DNA of 20,971 bases from Ornithomonoglobus_A sp034090805 (lineage in GTDB: Bacteria > Bacillota > Clostridia > UBA1381): the NCBI GenBank assembly GCA_034090805.1, contig JAXDRV010000068.1:1-20971 (forward strand), in the 5' to 3' direction. Position 1 is the first letter of the stretch; the number at the start of each line of letters is the position of its first letter. A program made the position numbers and the translations under genes. This document shows, piece by piece, positions 7,670 through 14,958 of this stretch. The notes under the pieces were generated by a model. It ran no database searches and was not told where the DNA came from. It saw nothing but the letters and a program-made list of their open reading frames with translations.

Positions 7670-9250
7670 ATGAAAAAGAAAATTTTTGCGGCAATTTTAT
7701 GCTTGGCTGTGAGTGCGGCTGTATTTACCGGAGTGCTGGCAGCTCCGACGGCAAAAAATTCAAACAGTGCGACAACCGGAACGACCGTTCAAGGGACAAG
7801 CGCACCTCAGCCGGAGGCAGAGTCGACACAGGAGCCTCAGCAGAGCACTGCGGAGGAGGAAACAAACGACGAAAGCGAAGAACAGCCGGAGACTGCGCCC
7901 GTTTCGGACGGTACGGTTTACATTGAGGACGATTCGCTTACACCGCCGAATATACAATATGCCGGTGCTGCGCTGCTTATGGATATGTATTCCGGCAGAC
8001 TTCTTTACGGTAAAAATATAGACGAGCGGAAATATCCGGCAAGCACAACAAAAATGATGGCGGGTATTCTGGCAATTGAGCTGGGTAACCCGGAGGAGGT
8101 TGTTACGGCAAGCTATGAGGCAATAAAGCCGATAACTATGGAGGACTCGCACATGGGCATTCTCACAGGCGAGGAGCTGACGATGGAGCAGCTACTTTAC
8201 GGAATGCTTGTACACAGTGCAAACGATGCCGCAAATGTCATAGCGGTTCATCTCGGAGGCTCTCTTGAGGGCTATGCCGAGATGATGAATCAAAAGGCGG
8301 CGGAGCTGGGAATGACGAACACGCATTTCGTAAATCCTTGCGGAACTCACGATGATAATCACTACACAACCGCTCGTGACCTTGCGATACTTGCTCAGTA
8401 TGCGATGAAGAACGAAAAATTCCGTGAAATCGTAAAAACCACGGTCTATAAAATTGCTCCGACAAACAAATATACCTCGGAAAGAGTGCTTGTAAACACC
8501 AACCTCTTTTTGAGTACGGCACGCTCGCTGCAGCATTACTACCCGCCCTGTAACGGCATTAAAACGGGTCATACATCAAAGTCGGGTTATTGCCTTGTGT
8601 CCTCGGCGAAATACAACGACACGGAGATGCTTGCGGTCGTTCTTGACTGTCCGAATGAAAACGACAATGAAAAAGCGTATTCGTATATAGATTCAAAAGA
8701 GCTTTTCAATTTCGGATTTGACAATTACGTAAATCAGATAATCGCAAGCCCCGGAAATATCGTTTCCGATTCAAAGGTCAAGGAGGCAAAGGGCGATACA
8801 CGTGTGGCTCTGACGGTGGAAACAGACGTAAATGCGCTTGTTCCGGTCAATGTGGACAAGGCGGCGGAGATAATCAAAAATGAAAATCTCCCCGATGAAA
8901 TTTATGCACCGGTCAAAAAGGGTGATATTCTCGGTACGGTTACGTATACGTACAAGGGAACGCAGATAGGTACGGCAAATCTTGTTGCAACGAATGACGT
9001 TGCAAGAAACGAGATACTTCATGTCATCAATCTGATTCTCAAGATAATAACAAGCCCGTTCTTCTTCATACCGGTTATCATACTGATGATTATTGTTATC
9101 ATAGCAAACGGAAAACGCAAAAAGCGTGAAAGGCAAAAGCGTATACGCAAAATGAAGGAGCAAAAGCGCATAACTCCCGACAGAAACGCCTCAAGAGCGC
9201 AGCGTTTGAGTGAGGAAACAAAGGGAGATAATTCAAGATATACCAAATAA
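7670..9250 (+). CDS. D-alanyl-D-alanine carboxypeptidase (peptidase S11, penicillin-binding protein)
   Basis: This 526-residue enzyme trims the terminal D-Ala from peptidoglycan stem peptides outside the membrane. All three active-site motifs are present: STTK with nucleophile S125 and K128, SAN starting at S183, and KTG starting at K298. The N-terminus is a signal peptide (KKK, then a hydrophobic stretch ending VLA before AAPTAKN). It is followed by a Thr/Gln/Glu/Ser-rich linker of about 60 residues before the catalytic domain. After the C-terminal domain, a hydrophobic helix (SPFFFIPVIILMIIVIIA) and a strongly basic Lys/Arg tail anchor it in the membrane. DacA/DacF-type relatives usually end in an amphipathic helix, so the transmembrane anchor is a mild departure. 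I chose the ATG at 7670 because GGAG lies 6 nt before it and the signal peptide starts there; the ATG at 7658 is possible. It precedes murA, which has its own promoter. Confidence 0.93.
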   Translation: MKKKIFAAILCLAVSAAVFTGVLAAPTAKNSNSATTGTTVQGTSAPQPEAESTQEPQQSTAEEETNDESEEQPETAPVSDGTVYIEDDSLTPPNIQYAGAALLMDMYSGRLLYGKNIDERKYPASTTKMMAGILAIELGNPEEVVTASYEAIKPITMEDSHMGILTGEELTMEQLLYGMLVHSANDAANVIAVHLGGSLEGYAEMMNQKAAELGMTNTHFVNPCGTHDDNHYTTARDLAILAQYAMKNEKFREIVKTTVYKIAPTNKYTSERVLVNTNLFLSTARSLQHYYPPCNGIKTGHTSKSGYCLVSSAKYNDTEMLAVVLDCPNENDNEKAYSYIDSKELFNFGFDNYVNQIIASPGNIVSDSKVKEAKGDTRVALTVETDVNALVPVNVDKAAEIIKNENLPDEIYAPVKKGDILGTVTYTYKGTQIGTANLVATNDVARNEILHVINLILKIITSPFFFIPVIILMIIVIIANGKRKKRERQKRIRKMKEQKRITPDRNASRAQRLSEETKGDNSRYTK

Positions 9251-9261
9251 TAAGCATTCAC

Positions 9262-9306
9262 GTCCGTTTTTGCCGACTGTTCGACAAAAACGGACATTCT
9301 TTTATT
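9262..9306 (+). terminator. terminator of the carboxypeptidase gene
   Basis: The 15-bp arms 9262-9276 and 9281-9295 have one mismatch and a CTGT loop. They are followed by ATTCTTTTATT. The structure lies 11 nt after the stop codon. Confidence 0.8.
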
Positions 9307-9341
9307 ACAATTCGGTTAATAATCTGTTATATTTTTGATAA

Positions 9342-9375
9342 TTGACTTTAAAACAATGCGGCACTGTGTTATAAT
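9342..9375 (+). promoter_or_regulatory. extended -10 promoter of murA-ftsQ
   Basis: TGTTATAAT (9367-9375) is an extended -10 (TGnTATAAT). A TTGACT at 9342-9347 is 22 bp upstream, too far for a normal -35, so this promoter probably relies on the TGn element. The leader to the GTG start is about 90 nt. Confidence 0.55.
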
Positions 9376-9469
9376 ATGATGGATGAGGCTTAATATACGG
9401 AGCGTAACAAAAACGACCCGCCGCTCATATTATAAGCATAGAAATAATCTATGTAGTGAGGTGTGGGCA

Positions 9470-10729
9470 GTGGATAAATTGGTAATAGAGGGTTCTGTTC
9501 CTCTTTTGGGAGAAATATGCGTACAGGGAGCGAAAAATGCGGTTCTGCCGATTTTGGCTGCGACTGTTCTTGCGGACGGTGAATGTATAATTCATAACGC
9601 CCCCAATTTGCGTGACGTACATAAAACGGATCTCGTTCTCAGGCGGCTTGGGTGCGAGGTAAGACGTGAGGGCAGCACGATTTTCGTAAATCCCACGGAT
9701 TTCTGCGGATGCAGCATATCGGAGGATTTAATGCGGGAGATGCGCTCATCGATAATATTCCTCGGAGCGATAATTTCAAGATGCGGAATGGCGGTGGTAA
9801 GTATGCCGGGCGGCTGTCCGATAGGCTTAAGGCCGATTGACCTGCATCTTAGAGGGCTGCGTGCGCTTGGTGTAGAAATACATGAGGAGCACGGATATAT
9901 ACACTGCTCCGCTCCGTTTTTAAAGGGCGCAGACATTCACCTTGATTTCCCAAGCGTGGGCGCAACGGAAAATATTATGCTTGCCGCAGTATACGCCGAG
10001 GGCGATACCTACATATCAAATGCCGCCAGAGAGCCGGAGATAACCGATCTTGCCAATTTCCTTAACCGTATGGGTGCGGATATAAAAGGTGCGGGAACGG
10101 GGCTTATACGTATAAGCGGTGTGCATAAGCGGCTCAAGGGTACGGAGTATACCGTCATGCCGGACAGAATCGCCGCCGCAACATATCTTGCGGCGGGGGC
10201 GATAACGGACGGAGAAATACTGCTCAGAAACGCCGCTCCGCAGCATATGGGCGCGATGCTCCATGTGCTTGAGGAAATGGGCGCAAAAATAAAAACAGAG
10301 CGTGATATGATACATCTGAAGTCAAGAGGGACGCTCAGGAGCGTGCATATGCTCCGAACGATGCCGTATCCGGGATTCCCTACGGATATTCAGTCGCCGT
10401 TCATGGCTCTTGCCACAGTTGCGAGAGGAACGAGTGTTTTCACCGAGATGATATTTGAAAACAGATTCCGCCACGTTGACGAGCTTGTCAGAATGGGGGC
10501 AGACATCAAGGTAGAGGGCAGGAGTGCGGTTGTCAGAGGCGTTGAGCGCCTTATGGGTGCGAGAGTTGTTGCTCAGGAGCTGCGCGGAGGTGCGGCATTG
10601 GTGCTTGCGGCTCTTGCGGCAGAGGGTGAAAGCGAAATAACGGGTACGGAATATATAGACCGCGGCTATGAGGAAATAGAGAAATATATTTCCGAATGCG
10701 GAGGAATAATAAGACGAGAGAGGATATAG
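9470..10729 (+). CDS. murA: UDP-N-acetylglucosamine 1-carboxyvinyltransferase
   Basis: MurA catalyses the first committed step of peptidoglycan synthesis, transferring enolpyruvate from PEP to UDP-GlcNAc in the cytoplasm. The protein has 419 residues, the usual family length. K22-N23 in GAKNA, the flexible-loop cysteine C116 (the fosfomycin target, in PGGCPIGLRPID), the PTDIQ motif with the catalytic Asp, and the C-terminal DRGYE arginine are all present. The start is the GTG at 9470, 7 nt after GAGGTG, which gives VDKLVIEG, the usual MurA N-terminus (read as Met). The frame is open upstream to an ATG at 9383, but the extra 29 residues resemble no MurA. The next gene, ftsQ, starts 14 nt after its stop, so the two should be cotranscribed. 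Confidence 0.96.
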   Translation: MDKLVIEGSVPLLGEICVQGAKNAVLPILAATVLADGECIIHNAPNLRDVHKTDLVLRRLGCEVRREGSTIFVNPTDFCGCSISEDLMREMRSSIIFLGAIISRCGMAVVSMPGGCPIGLRPIDLHLRGLRALGVEIHEEHGYIHCSAPFLKGADIHLDFPSVGATENIMLAAVYAEGDTYISNAAREPEITDLANFLNRMGADIKGAGTGLIRISGVHKRLKGTEYTVMPDRIAAATYLAAGAITDGEILLRNAAPQHMGAMLHVLEEMGAKIKTERDMIHLKSRGTLRSVHMLRTMPYPGFPTDIQSPFMALATVARGTSVFTEMIFENRFRHVDELVRMGADIKVEGRSAVVRGVERLMGARVVAQELRGGAALVLAALAAEGESEITGTEYIDRGYEEIEKYISECGGIIRRERI

Positions 10730-10743
10730 CGGAAAGGACGGAG

Positions 10744-11505
10744 ATGAAAACGAGAAACGAAAAACAAAAAAAACGCCGTCTTAAAATGATGCGCATACGA
10801 GCCGCCGCAGTGCTTGTGCTTGCAGCCGCAGCCGCTGCGGCGCTGCTGTTCGTGACGCCGCTTTTCAATATACGCAGCATCTCCGTTTCGGGGAATAATG
10901 TGGTTACGCTTGAACAGATTGATGCCTGCATAGGTGATATAGCCGGTAAAAATCTTTTCAGCATATGGAGCAGCACGATAGAAAAGCGCTTAAAAAGCAT
11001 TGCCTACATAGATGAGGCGACGGTCAGCAAAAAGCTGATACCTCCGACGGTTTATGTGAATATACGTGAGTGCGAAACGGCTGCTTACTTTGAAATTGAG
11101 GGAAAGCAGGTCATAATTAATTCGGATTTGAAAATTCTTGACGACTCAAATTCGTTTTCTCTTGAGGGAGTGCCGCTGATACGGGGAATTGAGCCTGAGA
11201 GGTACACTGTGGGAAAACGATTTGAGTTGAAGGATACGGAAAAACTCGATGCGCTTGCGATATTTTTAAAAACGATGTCGGATATTGACCGCCTGAGCGG
11301 AGTTTTGTATCTTGATTTATCGAGCATAACGGATATAAAATTCAATTACGAGGGCAGAATTGACGTAATGTGCGGCAGCACGCTTGAGTTGGACAAAAAG
11401 CTGCGAATGTTCAAGGCGGTAATGACGAGCGGCGCACTTGCGGAAAATACAAGGGGAACGATTGACATAAGTAACCCTGAACAGGCTGTATTTGATACAC
11501 AATAA
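10744..11505 (+). CDS. ftsQ: cell division protein FtsQ/DivIB
   Basis: This is a 253-residue bitopic division protein that in Bacillota works with FtsL and DivIC at the septum. Layout: a short Lys/Arg-rich cytoplasmic tail (residues 1-18), one Ala/Leu-rich transmembrane helix (about 19-38), then an extracellular POTRA domain beginning FNIRSISVSGNNVVTLEQI and continuing through LKSIAYIDEATVSKKLIPPTVYVNI, followed by the FtsQ beta domain. The start is the ATG at 10744, 5 nt after AAAGGA. An in-frame ATG at 10696 would overlap the end of murA and has no SD. It lies between murA and ftsZ, a common arrangement in Clostridia. Sequence identity in this family is low, so the call rests on architecture plus location. 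Confidence 0.88.
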   Translation: MKTRNEKQKKRRLKMMRIRAAAVLVLAAAAAAALLFVTPLFNIRSISVSGNNVVTLEQIDACIGDIAGKNLFSIWSSTIEKRLKSIAYIDEATVSKKLIPPTVYVNIRECETAAYFEIEGKQVIINSDLKILDDSNSFSLEGVPLIRGIEPERYTVGKRFELKDTEKLDALAIFLKTMSDIDRLSGVLYLDLSSITDIKFNYEGRIDVMCGSTLELDKKLRMFKAVMTSGALAENTRGTIDISNPEQAVFDTQ

Positions 11506-11577
11506 CCGTAAATATTACTGAATTTGTGTAAAATTCCTAAAAATCAAGTGAATATTTTTCACAAATTTTTAAATTAG

Positions 11578-11620
11578 TTTTCAAAAAACTATTGAATTAA
11601 AGTCAAAAACATAGTAAAAT
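11578..11620 (+). promoter_or_regulatory. sigma-A promoter of ftsZ with A-tract upstream block
   Basis: TTGAAT (11592-11597), 17 bp, TAAAAT (11615-11620). The 14 bp before the -35 (TTTTCAAAAAACTA, 11578-11591) contain an A6 tract like those in front of the tRNA-Met, infC, alcohol dehydrogenase and malic enzyme promoters. ftsZ can thus be transcribed separately from murA-ftsQ. Confidence 0.72.
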
Positions 11621-11634
11621 AGAATATATGTATA

Positions 11635-11666
11635 GTTTACCCTCTGTGCGGAGAGGGGTCGTAAAC
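11635..11666 (+). other. 5' UTR hairpin of the ftsZ mRNA
   Basis: GTTTACCCTCT (11635-11645) pairs with AGAGG (11652-11656) and GTAAAC (11661-11666), leaving a GGTC bulge, for 11 base pairs in all. It would lie within about 10 nt of the predicted 5' end and stops 4 nt before the SD AAGGAGGA (11671-11678). It may protect the mRNA; no riboswitch class is recognised. Confidence 0.5.
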
Positions 11667-11685
11667 CACGAAGGAGGATATATAG

Positions 11686-12861
11686 ATGAATATGCCTATA
11701 GATTTGGAAGAAAATAATACAATAGAAGGCGCAAGAATTAAGGTCATCGGAGTCGGCGGCGGCGGTAATAACGCTGTTGACAGAATGATCGAGGCGGGAG
11801 TTACCAAGGCTGAATTTATTTGTGTAAACACAGACGCACAGCAGCTGTCGAGCGTAAAGGCTCCGACCGTACTGCAAATCGGGACAAAGCTTACAAACGG
11901 TCTGGGTGCCGGAGCGAAGCCTGAGGTAGGCAGACAAGCCGCTGAGGAAACCAAGGACGAGATAAAGAACATAGTAAAGGACGCAGAGATGGTATTCGTA
12001 ACTGCCGGAATGGGCGGCGGTACGGGTACGGGTGCGGCTCCGATAATTGCCGAGGCGGCAAAGTCGCTGGGCATTCTGACGGTTGCGGTTGTTACAAAGC
12101 CGTTCTTCTTTGAAGGTCCGCAGAGAATGAGAAATGCCGAAGAGGGAATAAAGCAGCTTGCGGAAAGAGTTGACGCAATTGTAACCATACCCAACGACCT
12201 GCTTTTAAAGATTGCCGATAAAAAGGTAACTATCAATGATTCGTTTAAGCTTGCGGACGATGTGCTTCGCCAGGGTGTTCAGGGTATTATTGAGGTTATA
12301 ACTCAGAGAGGTATCATGAACTGTGACTTCGCAGACGTAAGAACAATTATGAAGGACAGCGGAGTGGCACATATGGGTATCGGTATAGGCAAGGGCGAGA
12401 GTGCGGCTCAGGATGCAGTCCGTGCGGCTATCGAAAGCCCGCTTCTCGAAACGAGCATCGAGGGCGCAACAAACGTATTGCTCAATATCACCGGCGGAAG
12501 CGAATTTTCGCTTGTGGATATGGGCGAGGTATCGGGTATTGTGCGTGAGATGGTATCCGAGGAGGCTAATATTATCGTCGGAACAGCCATGGACGACGCT
12601 CTTAAGGACGAGATCAAGGTTACACTTATTGCAACCGGTCTTAACGGCGGCACACGTAAAAAGGACAGCGTAATGGACGATTTTAAGCGTAATGTTCCGA
12701 AGTTCTCCTCAAGTGACGCAAATCCTGCACCGAGAACGGAAAGAAGAGCTCCGTCGAGCTTCTCGTCGTCGGTATCGGACGATGACTCGATATTTTCGAG
12801 AAAGCTCAGACCCGGAATGAGCAACATAGACGTTCCGTCGTTCTTCAAGCCCGGTAAATAA
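11686..12861 (+). CDS. ftsZ: cell division protein FtsZ
   Basis: FtsZ is the tubulin-like GTPase that polymerises into the Z-ring at midcell. The 391-residue protein has the N-terminal IKVIGVGGGGNNAVDRM nucleotide-binding loop, the tubulin signature GGGTGTG at 110-116, the T7-loop region NCDFADVRTIM with the catalytic Asp, and the conserved globular core through TGLNGG. A Ser/Arg/Pro-rich linker follows. The last residues DVPSFFKPGK match the C-terminal peptide that binds FtsA, SepF or ZapA-type partners. The start at 11686 has AAGGAGGA 7 nt upstream. ftsA does not separate ftsQ from ftsZ here. A strong terminator closes the transcript. Confidence 0.98.
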   Translation: MNMPIDLEENNTIEGARIKVIGVGGGGNNAVDRMIEAGVTKAEFICVNTDAQQLSSVKAPTVLQIGTKLTNGLGAGAKPEVGRQAAEETKDEIKNIVKDAEMVFVTAGMGGGTGTGAAPIIAEAAKSLGILTVAVVTKPFFFEGPQRMRNAEEGIKQLAERVDAIVTIPNDLLLKIADKKVTINDSFKLADDVLRQGVQGIIEVITQRGIMNCDFADVRTIMKDSGVAHMGIGIGKGESAAQDAVRAAIESPLLETSIEGATNVLLNITGGSEFSLVDMGEVSGIVREMVSEEANIIVGTAMDDALKDEIKVTLIATGLNGGTRKKDSVMDDFKRNVPKFSSSDANPAPRTERRAPSSFSSSVSDDDSIFSRKLRPGMSNIDVPSFFKPGK

Positions 12862-12875
12862 TTACGAAACTGTAT

Positions 12876-12903
12876 GGCTGCCGCAATAGCGGCAGCCTGT
12901 TTT
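12876..12903 (+). terminator. terminator of ftsZ
   Basis: GGCTGCCGC (12876-12884), loop AATA and GCGGCAGCC (12889-12897) form a perfect 9-bp GC-rich stem followed by TGTTTTGT. It begins 14 nt after the stop codon. Confidence 0.85.
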
Positions 12904-12960
12904 GTGTCATGGGGAATGTTCGGCGCAATCGGCGCATAGACTTTATAACCGAATAAAAGC

Positions 12961-12998
12961 GGCTGAGGTATGTCCTTCGGGACTGCCGTACACAGCCC
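12961..12998 (+). other. structured leader just upstream of the cbiA ribosome binding site
   Basis: Nested stems GGCTG/CAGCC (12961-12965 with 12993-12997), GGTA/TGCC (12967-12970 with 12984-12987) and GTCC/GGAC (12972-12975 with 12980-12983) close on a TTCG tetraloop. The cbiA SD (AAGGAAAG, 13001-13008) comes right after. There is no T-tract, so it is not a terminator. It lacks the B12 box and conserved core of cobalamin riboswitches. Its function is unknown. Confidence 0.5.
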
Positions 12999-13015
12999 GA
13001 AAGGAAAGATGATTG

Positions 13016-14359
13016 ATGAAAAGAATAATGATATCGGGAACAAAAAGCGGCTGCGGCAAGACGACAATAACTTGTGCACTGCTGATGGCGCTTGTAAAAA
13101 GAGGGGAGCGTGTTTCCTCGTTCAAATGCGGATCCGATTATATGGACCCGATGTTTCACAGAACGGTAATAGGCACGGAGGCATATAATCTCGACAGCTA
13201 TTTTTATGATGAAAATACACTGAAATATCTCTTGGCAAGAAACGGCCTTGATATATCGGTTATAGAAGGCTCAATGGGATTTTATGACGGTGTGATGTTT
13301 ACGGAGCGTGCAAGCGCATATGAAGTATCTCAAATGACCGATACTCCCGTGGTGCTTGTCGTAAATGCAAAGGGGATAGGAAATTCTGTAAATGCCTTAA
13401 TAAAGGGTTTTAAGGAATACAAGAAAAACAATATAAAGGGAGTGATTTTCAACGGCATAGGACAGATGGTTTATGAGAAAATCAAGGAGCAGTGCGCTGC
13501 ACTCAAGATAAAGCCGCTCGGATATTTCCCGTATGTGGAGAGTGCGGTGATAGAGAGCCGTCACCTGGGGCTTGTTGCGGCATCGGAGATTGACGGACTC
13601 AGATATAAGATGGAAATCCTTGCAAAAACGGCGGAGGAATGTCTTGACATAGACGGAATACTGGAGCTTTGCTCGGAAAAGGAGCTTAAATACCGACCGA
13701 TTAAAACGGAAAAGCTTGCCGATGTGCGGATTGCTGTTGCGAGGGATAAGGCGTTTTGCTTTTATTACAGTAACGGCCTTGAACTGCTTGAGGATATGGG
13801 TGCAAAGCTTGTATATTTCAGCCCGCTTAACGATACCTCGCTGCCCGAAAATACGGACGGTCTGATTATCGGCGGAGGCTATCCTGAATTGTATGCGGAG
13901 GCGTTGTCGCTGAATACGGAAATGCGTGAAAGTATACGGGAAGCTGTTGAAAACGGTATGCCCTGTATTGCGGAATGCGGGGGATTTATGTATCTGCATG
14001 AGCGCATGGGAGATTTCACAAATAAGGAATACGACGGTGTGGGACTGATAAAGGGTGCCTGCCGCAGAATGGATACGCTCAATAATTTCGGATATATGGA
14101 AATGACCGCAAAAAAGGATACGCTGCTGTGCAAAAAGGGAGAAAAAATACGTGCGCACGAATTTCATTATTTTGTCAGTGATAATAACGGCGATGCATTT
14201 ACGGCGGATAAGGGAGATAAGGCGTGGGACTGCGTTGTTGCCGAGGGCAATTTGATTGCGGGATTCCCGCATATTTACTTTTATGCAAATCCGTCCTTTG
14301 CCGAAAATTTTATAAAAAAGTGCGGTGAGATACATAATCTCAACAAAAGGGGACACTAA
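13016..14359 (+). CDS. cbiA: cobyrinate a,c-diamide synthase
   Basis: CbiA amidates the a and c side chains of cobyrinate with glutamine and ATP during corrinoid (B12) synthesis. This 447-residue protein has both domains: an N-terminal P-loop ligase (SGTKSGCGKTT, residues 7-17; then SFKCGSDYMDPMFH) and a C-terminal class I glutamine amidotransferase with GGGYPELY (from about 285) and nucleophile C321 in AECGGFMYL. The family motif is normally GPDYIDP, so Ser replaces Pro here. The ATG at 13016, with AAGGAAAG 7 nt upstream, is preferred over the TTG at 13013. No other cobalamin gene is nearby, so it may serve a dispersed pathway or act on a salvaged precursor. Its last three codons and stop (RGH-stop) lie inside the first GGGGACACTAAAA repeat, which suggests the repeat landed on or reshaped the 3' end. 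Confidence 0.9.
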   Translation: MKRIMISGTKSGCGKTTITCALLMALVKRGERVSSFKCGSDYMDPMFHRTVIGTEAYNLDSYFYDENTLKYLLARNGLDISVIEGSMGFYDGVMFTERASAYEVSQMTDTPVVLVVNAKGIGNSVNALIKGFKEYKKNNIKGVIFNGIGQMVYEKIKEQCAALKIKPLGYFPYVESAVIESRHLGLVAASEIDGLRYKMEILAKTAEECLDIDGILELCSEKELKYRPIKTEKLADVRIAVARDKAFCFYYSNGLELLEDMGAKLVYFSPLNDTSLPENTDGLIIGGGYPELYAEALSLNTEMRESIREAVENGMPCIAECGGFMYLHERMGDFTNKEYDGVGLIKGACRRMDTLNNFGYMEMTAKKDTLLCKKGEKIRAHEFHYFVSDNNGDAFTADKGDKAWDCVVAEGNLIAGFPHIYFYANPSFAENFIKKCGEIHNLNKRGH

Positions 14360-14382
14360 AAAATACAAAGGGGACACTAAAA
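14348..14382 (+). repeat. two direct copies of AGGGGACACTAAAA upstream of bcp
   Basis: The copies are at 14348-14361 and 14369-14382, 21 bp apart, each preceded by A-rich sequence. The first contains the stop codon TAA (14357-14359) of cbiA. The second ends 2 nt before the SD of bcp. Two more copies follow bcp. Confidence 0.85.
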
Positions 14383-14398
14383 TTAAGGAGTGATAAAT

Positions 14399-14854
14399 AT
14401 GTTGGAAGCAGGAGTAAAGGCTCCGGAGATTGAGCTTAAAGACAAGGAAGGAAATACGGTAAGATTAAGTGATTTTGCCGGGAAAAAAGCAGTGGTGTAT
14501 TTTTATCCCAAGGATAATACGCCGGGCTGCACACGTCAGGCACAGGCATTTGCACGAAGCTTTGATGAGTTTGTGAAGGCGGATACAGTTGTTATCGGAA
14601 TCAGCAAAGACAGTGAGGCATCGCATATCAGATTTGCGGAGAAATACGAGCTGCCGTTCATATTGCTGTCCGATCCTGAGCTTAAGGCGATTAAGGATTA
14701 TGACGTATGGCAGGAAAAAAAGATGTATGGCAAGGTTTCAATGGGAGTTGTAAGAGCGACATATCTGATAGATGAGAACGGAATTATCGAAAAGGTATGG
14801 AAAAAAGCAAAGCCCGATACCAACGCCGAAGAGGTTCTGGCGTGCGTACTATAA
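14399..14854 (+). CDS. bcp: peroxiredoxin of the Bcp/PrxQ family
   Basis: Bcp is a thiol peroxidase that reduces hydrogen peroxide and organic hydroperoxides. The 151-residue protein has the thioredoxin fold start (GVKAPEIELKDKEG), the peroxidatic cysteine C44 in PKDNTPGCT, and the downstream GISKDS and SDP motifs. The resolving cysteine usual five residues later in E. coli-type Bcp is Gln49 here. The only other cysteine is C149, two residues from the end, so the enzyme is either 1-Cys or uses a C-terminal resolving Cys. The ATG at 14399 has AAGGAG 8 nt upstream; a GTG at 14390 would overlap the SD. It lies 39 nt after cbiA and is bracketed by GGGGACACTAAAA repeats on both sides. Confidence 0.92.
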   Translation: MLEAGVKAPEIELKDKEGNTVRLSDFAGKKAVVYFYPKDNTPGCTRQAQAFARSFDEFVKADTVVIGISKDSEASHIRFAEKYELPFILLSDPELKAIKDYDVWQEKKMYGKVSMGVVRATYLIDENGIIEKVWKKAKPDTNAEEVLACVL

Positions 14855-14857
14855 GAT

Positions 14858-14901
14858 AGGGGACACTAAAATATAAAGAGCATATAAGAGGGACACTAAA
14901 A
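14858..14901 (+). repeat. two more copies of the GGGACACTAAAA motif downstream of bcp
   Basis: The copies are AGGGGACACTAAAA (14858-14871) and AGGGACACTAAAA (14889-14901, one G shorter). They have the same orientation as the pair upstream of bcp. The fourth copy is the loop of the bcp terminator hairpin. Confidence 0.85.
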
Positions 14902-14918
14902 TCTTATATGCTTTTTTT
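14879..14918 (+). terminator. terminator of bcp with a repeat copy in its loop
   Basis: AGCATATAAGA (14879-14889) pairs perfectly with TCTTATATGCT (14902-14912), followed by a T-run to 14918. The 12-nt loop is GGGACACTAAAA, the repeat motif. Confidence 0.8.
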
Positions 14919-14932
14919 CTGATAAGAAATTA

Positions 14933-14958
14933 AAAAAAGGCTTGAAAACAAGCCTTTT
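14933..14958 (-). terminator. terminator of tRNA-Met
   Basis: AAGGCTTG/CAAGCCTT with a 4-nt loop and flanking A and T tracts. Read on the minus strand it starts directly after the tRNA CCA end and finishes in T7. It is symmetrical and may also back up the bcp terminator. Confidence 0.8.

Noticed and set aside
11521..11571. Terminator between ftsQ and ftsZ (AATTTGTG/CACAAATT)
   Set aside because: Very AT-rich stem with a large loop. It could be a weak terminator but I cannot support it.
12898..13015. Cobalamin riboswitch upstream of cbiA
   Set aside because: Only about 118 nt are available and neither the B12 box nor the conserved core is present.
13397..14377. 326-codon open frame on the minus strand opposite cbiA
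   Set aside because: The opposite strand encodes conserved CbiA motifs throughout. The antisense product is low-complexity with no family features.
14348..14901. GGGGACACTAAAA copies as a CRISPR array
   Set aside because: Repeats are only 13-14 bp, spacing is irregular, and a protein-coding gene lies between them.
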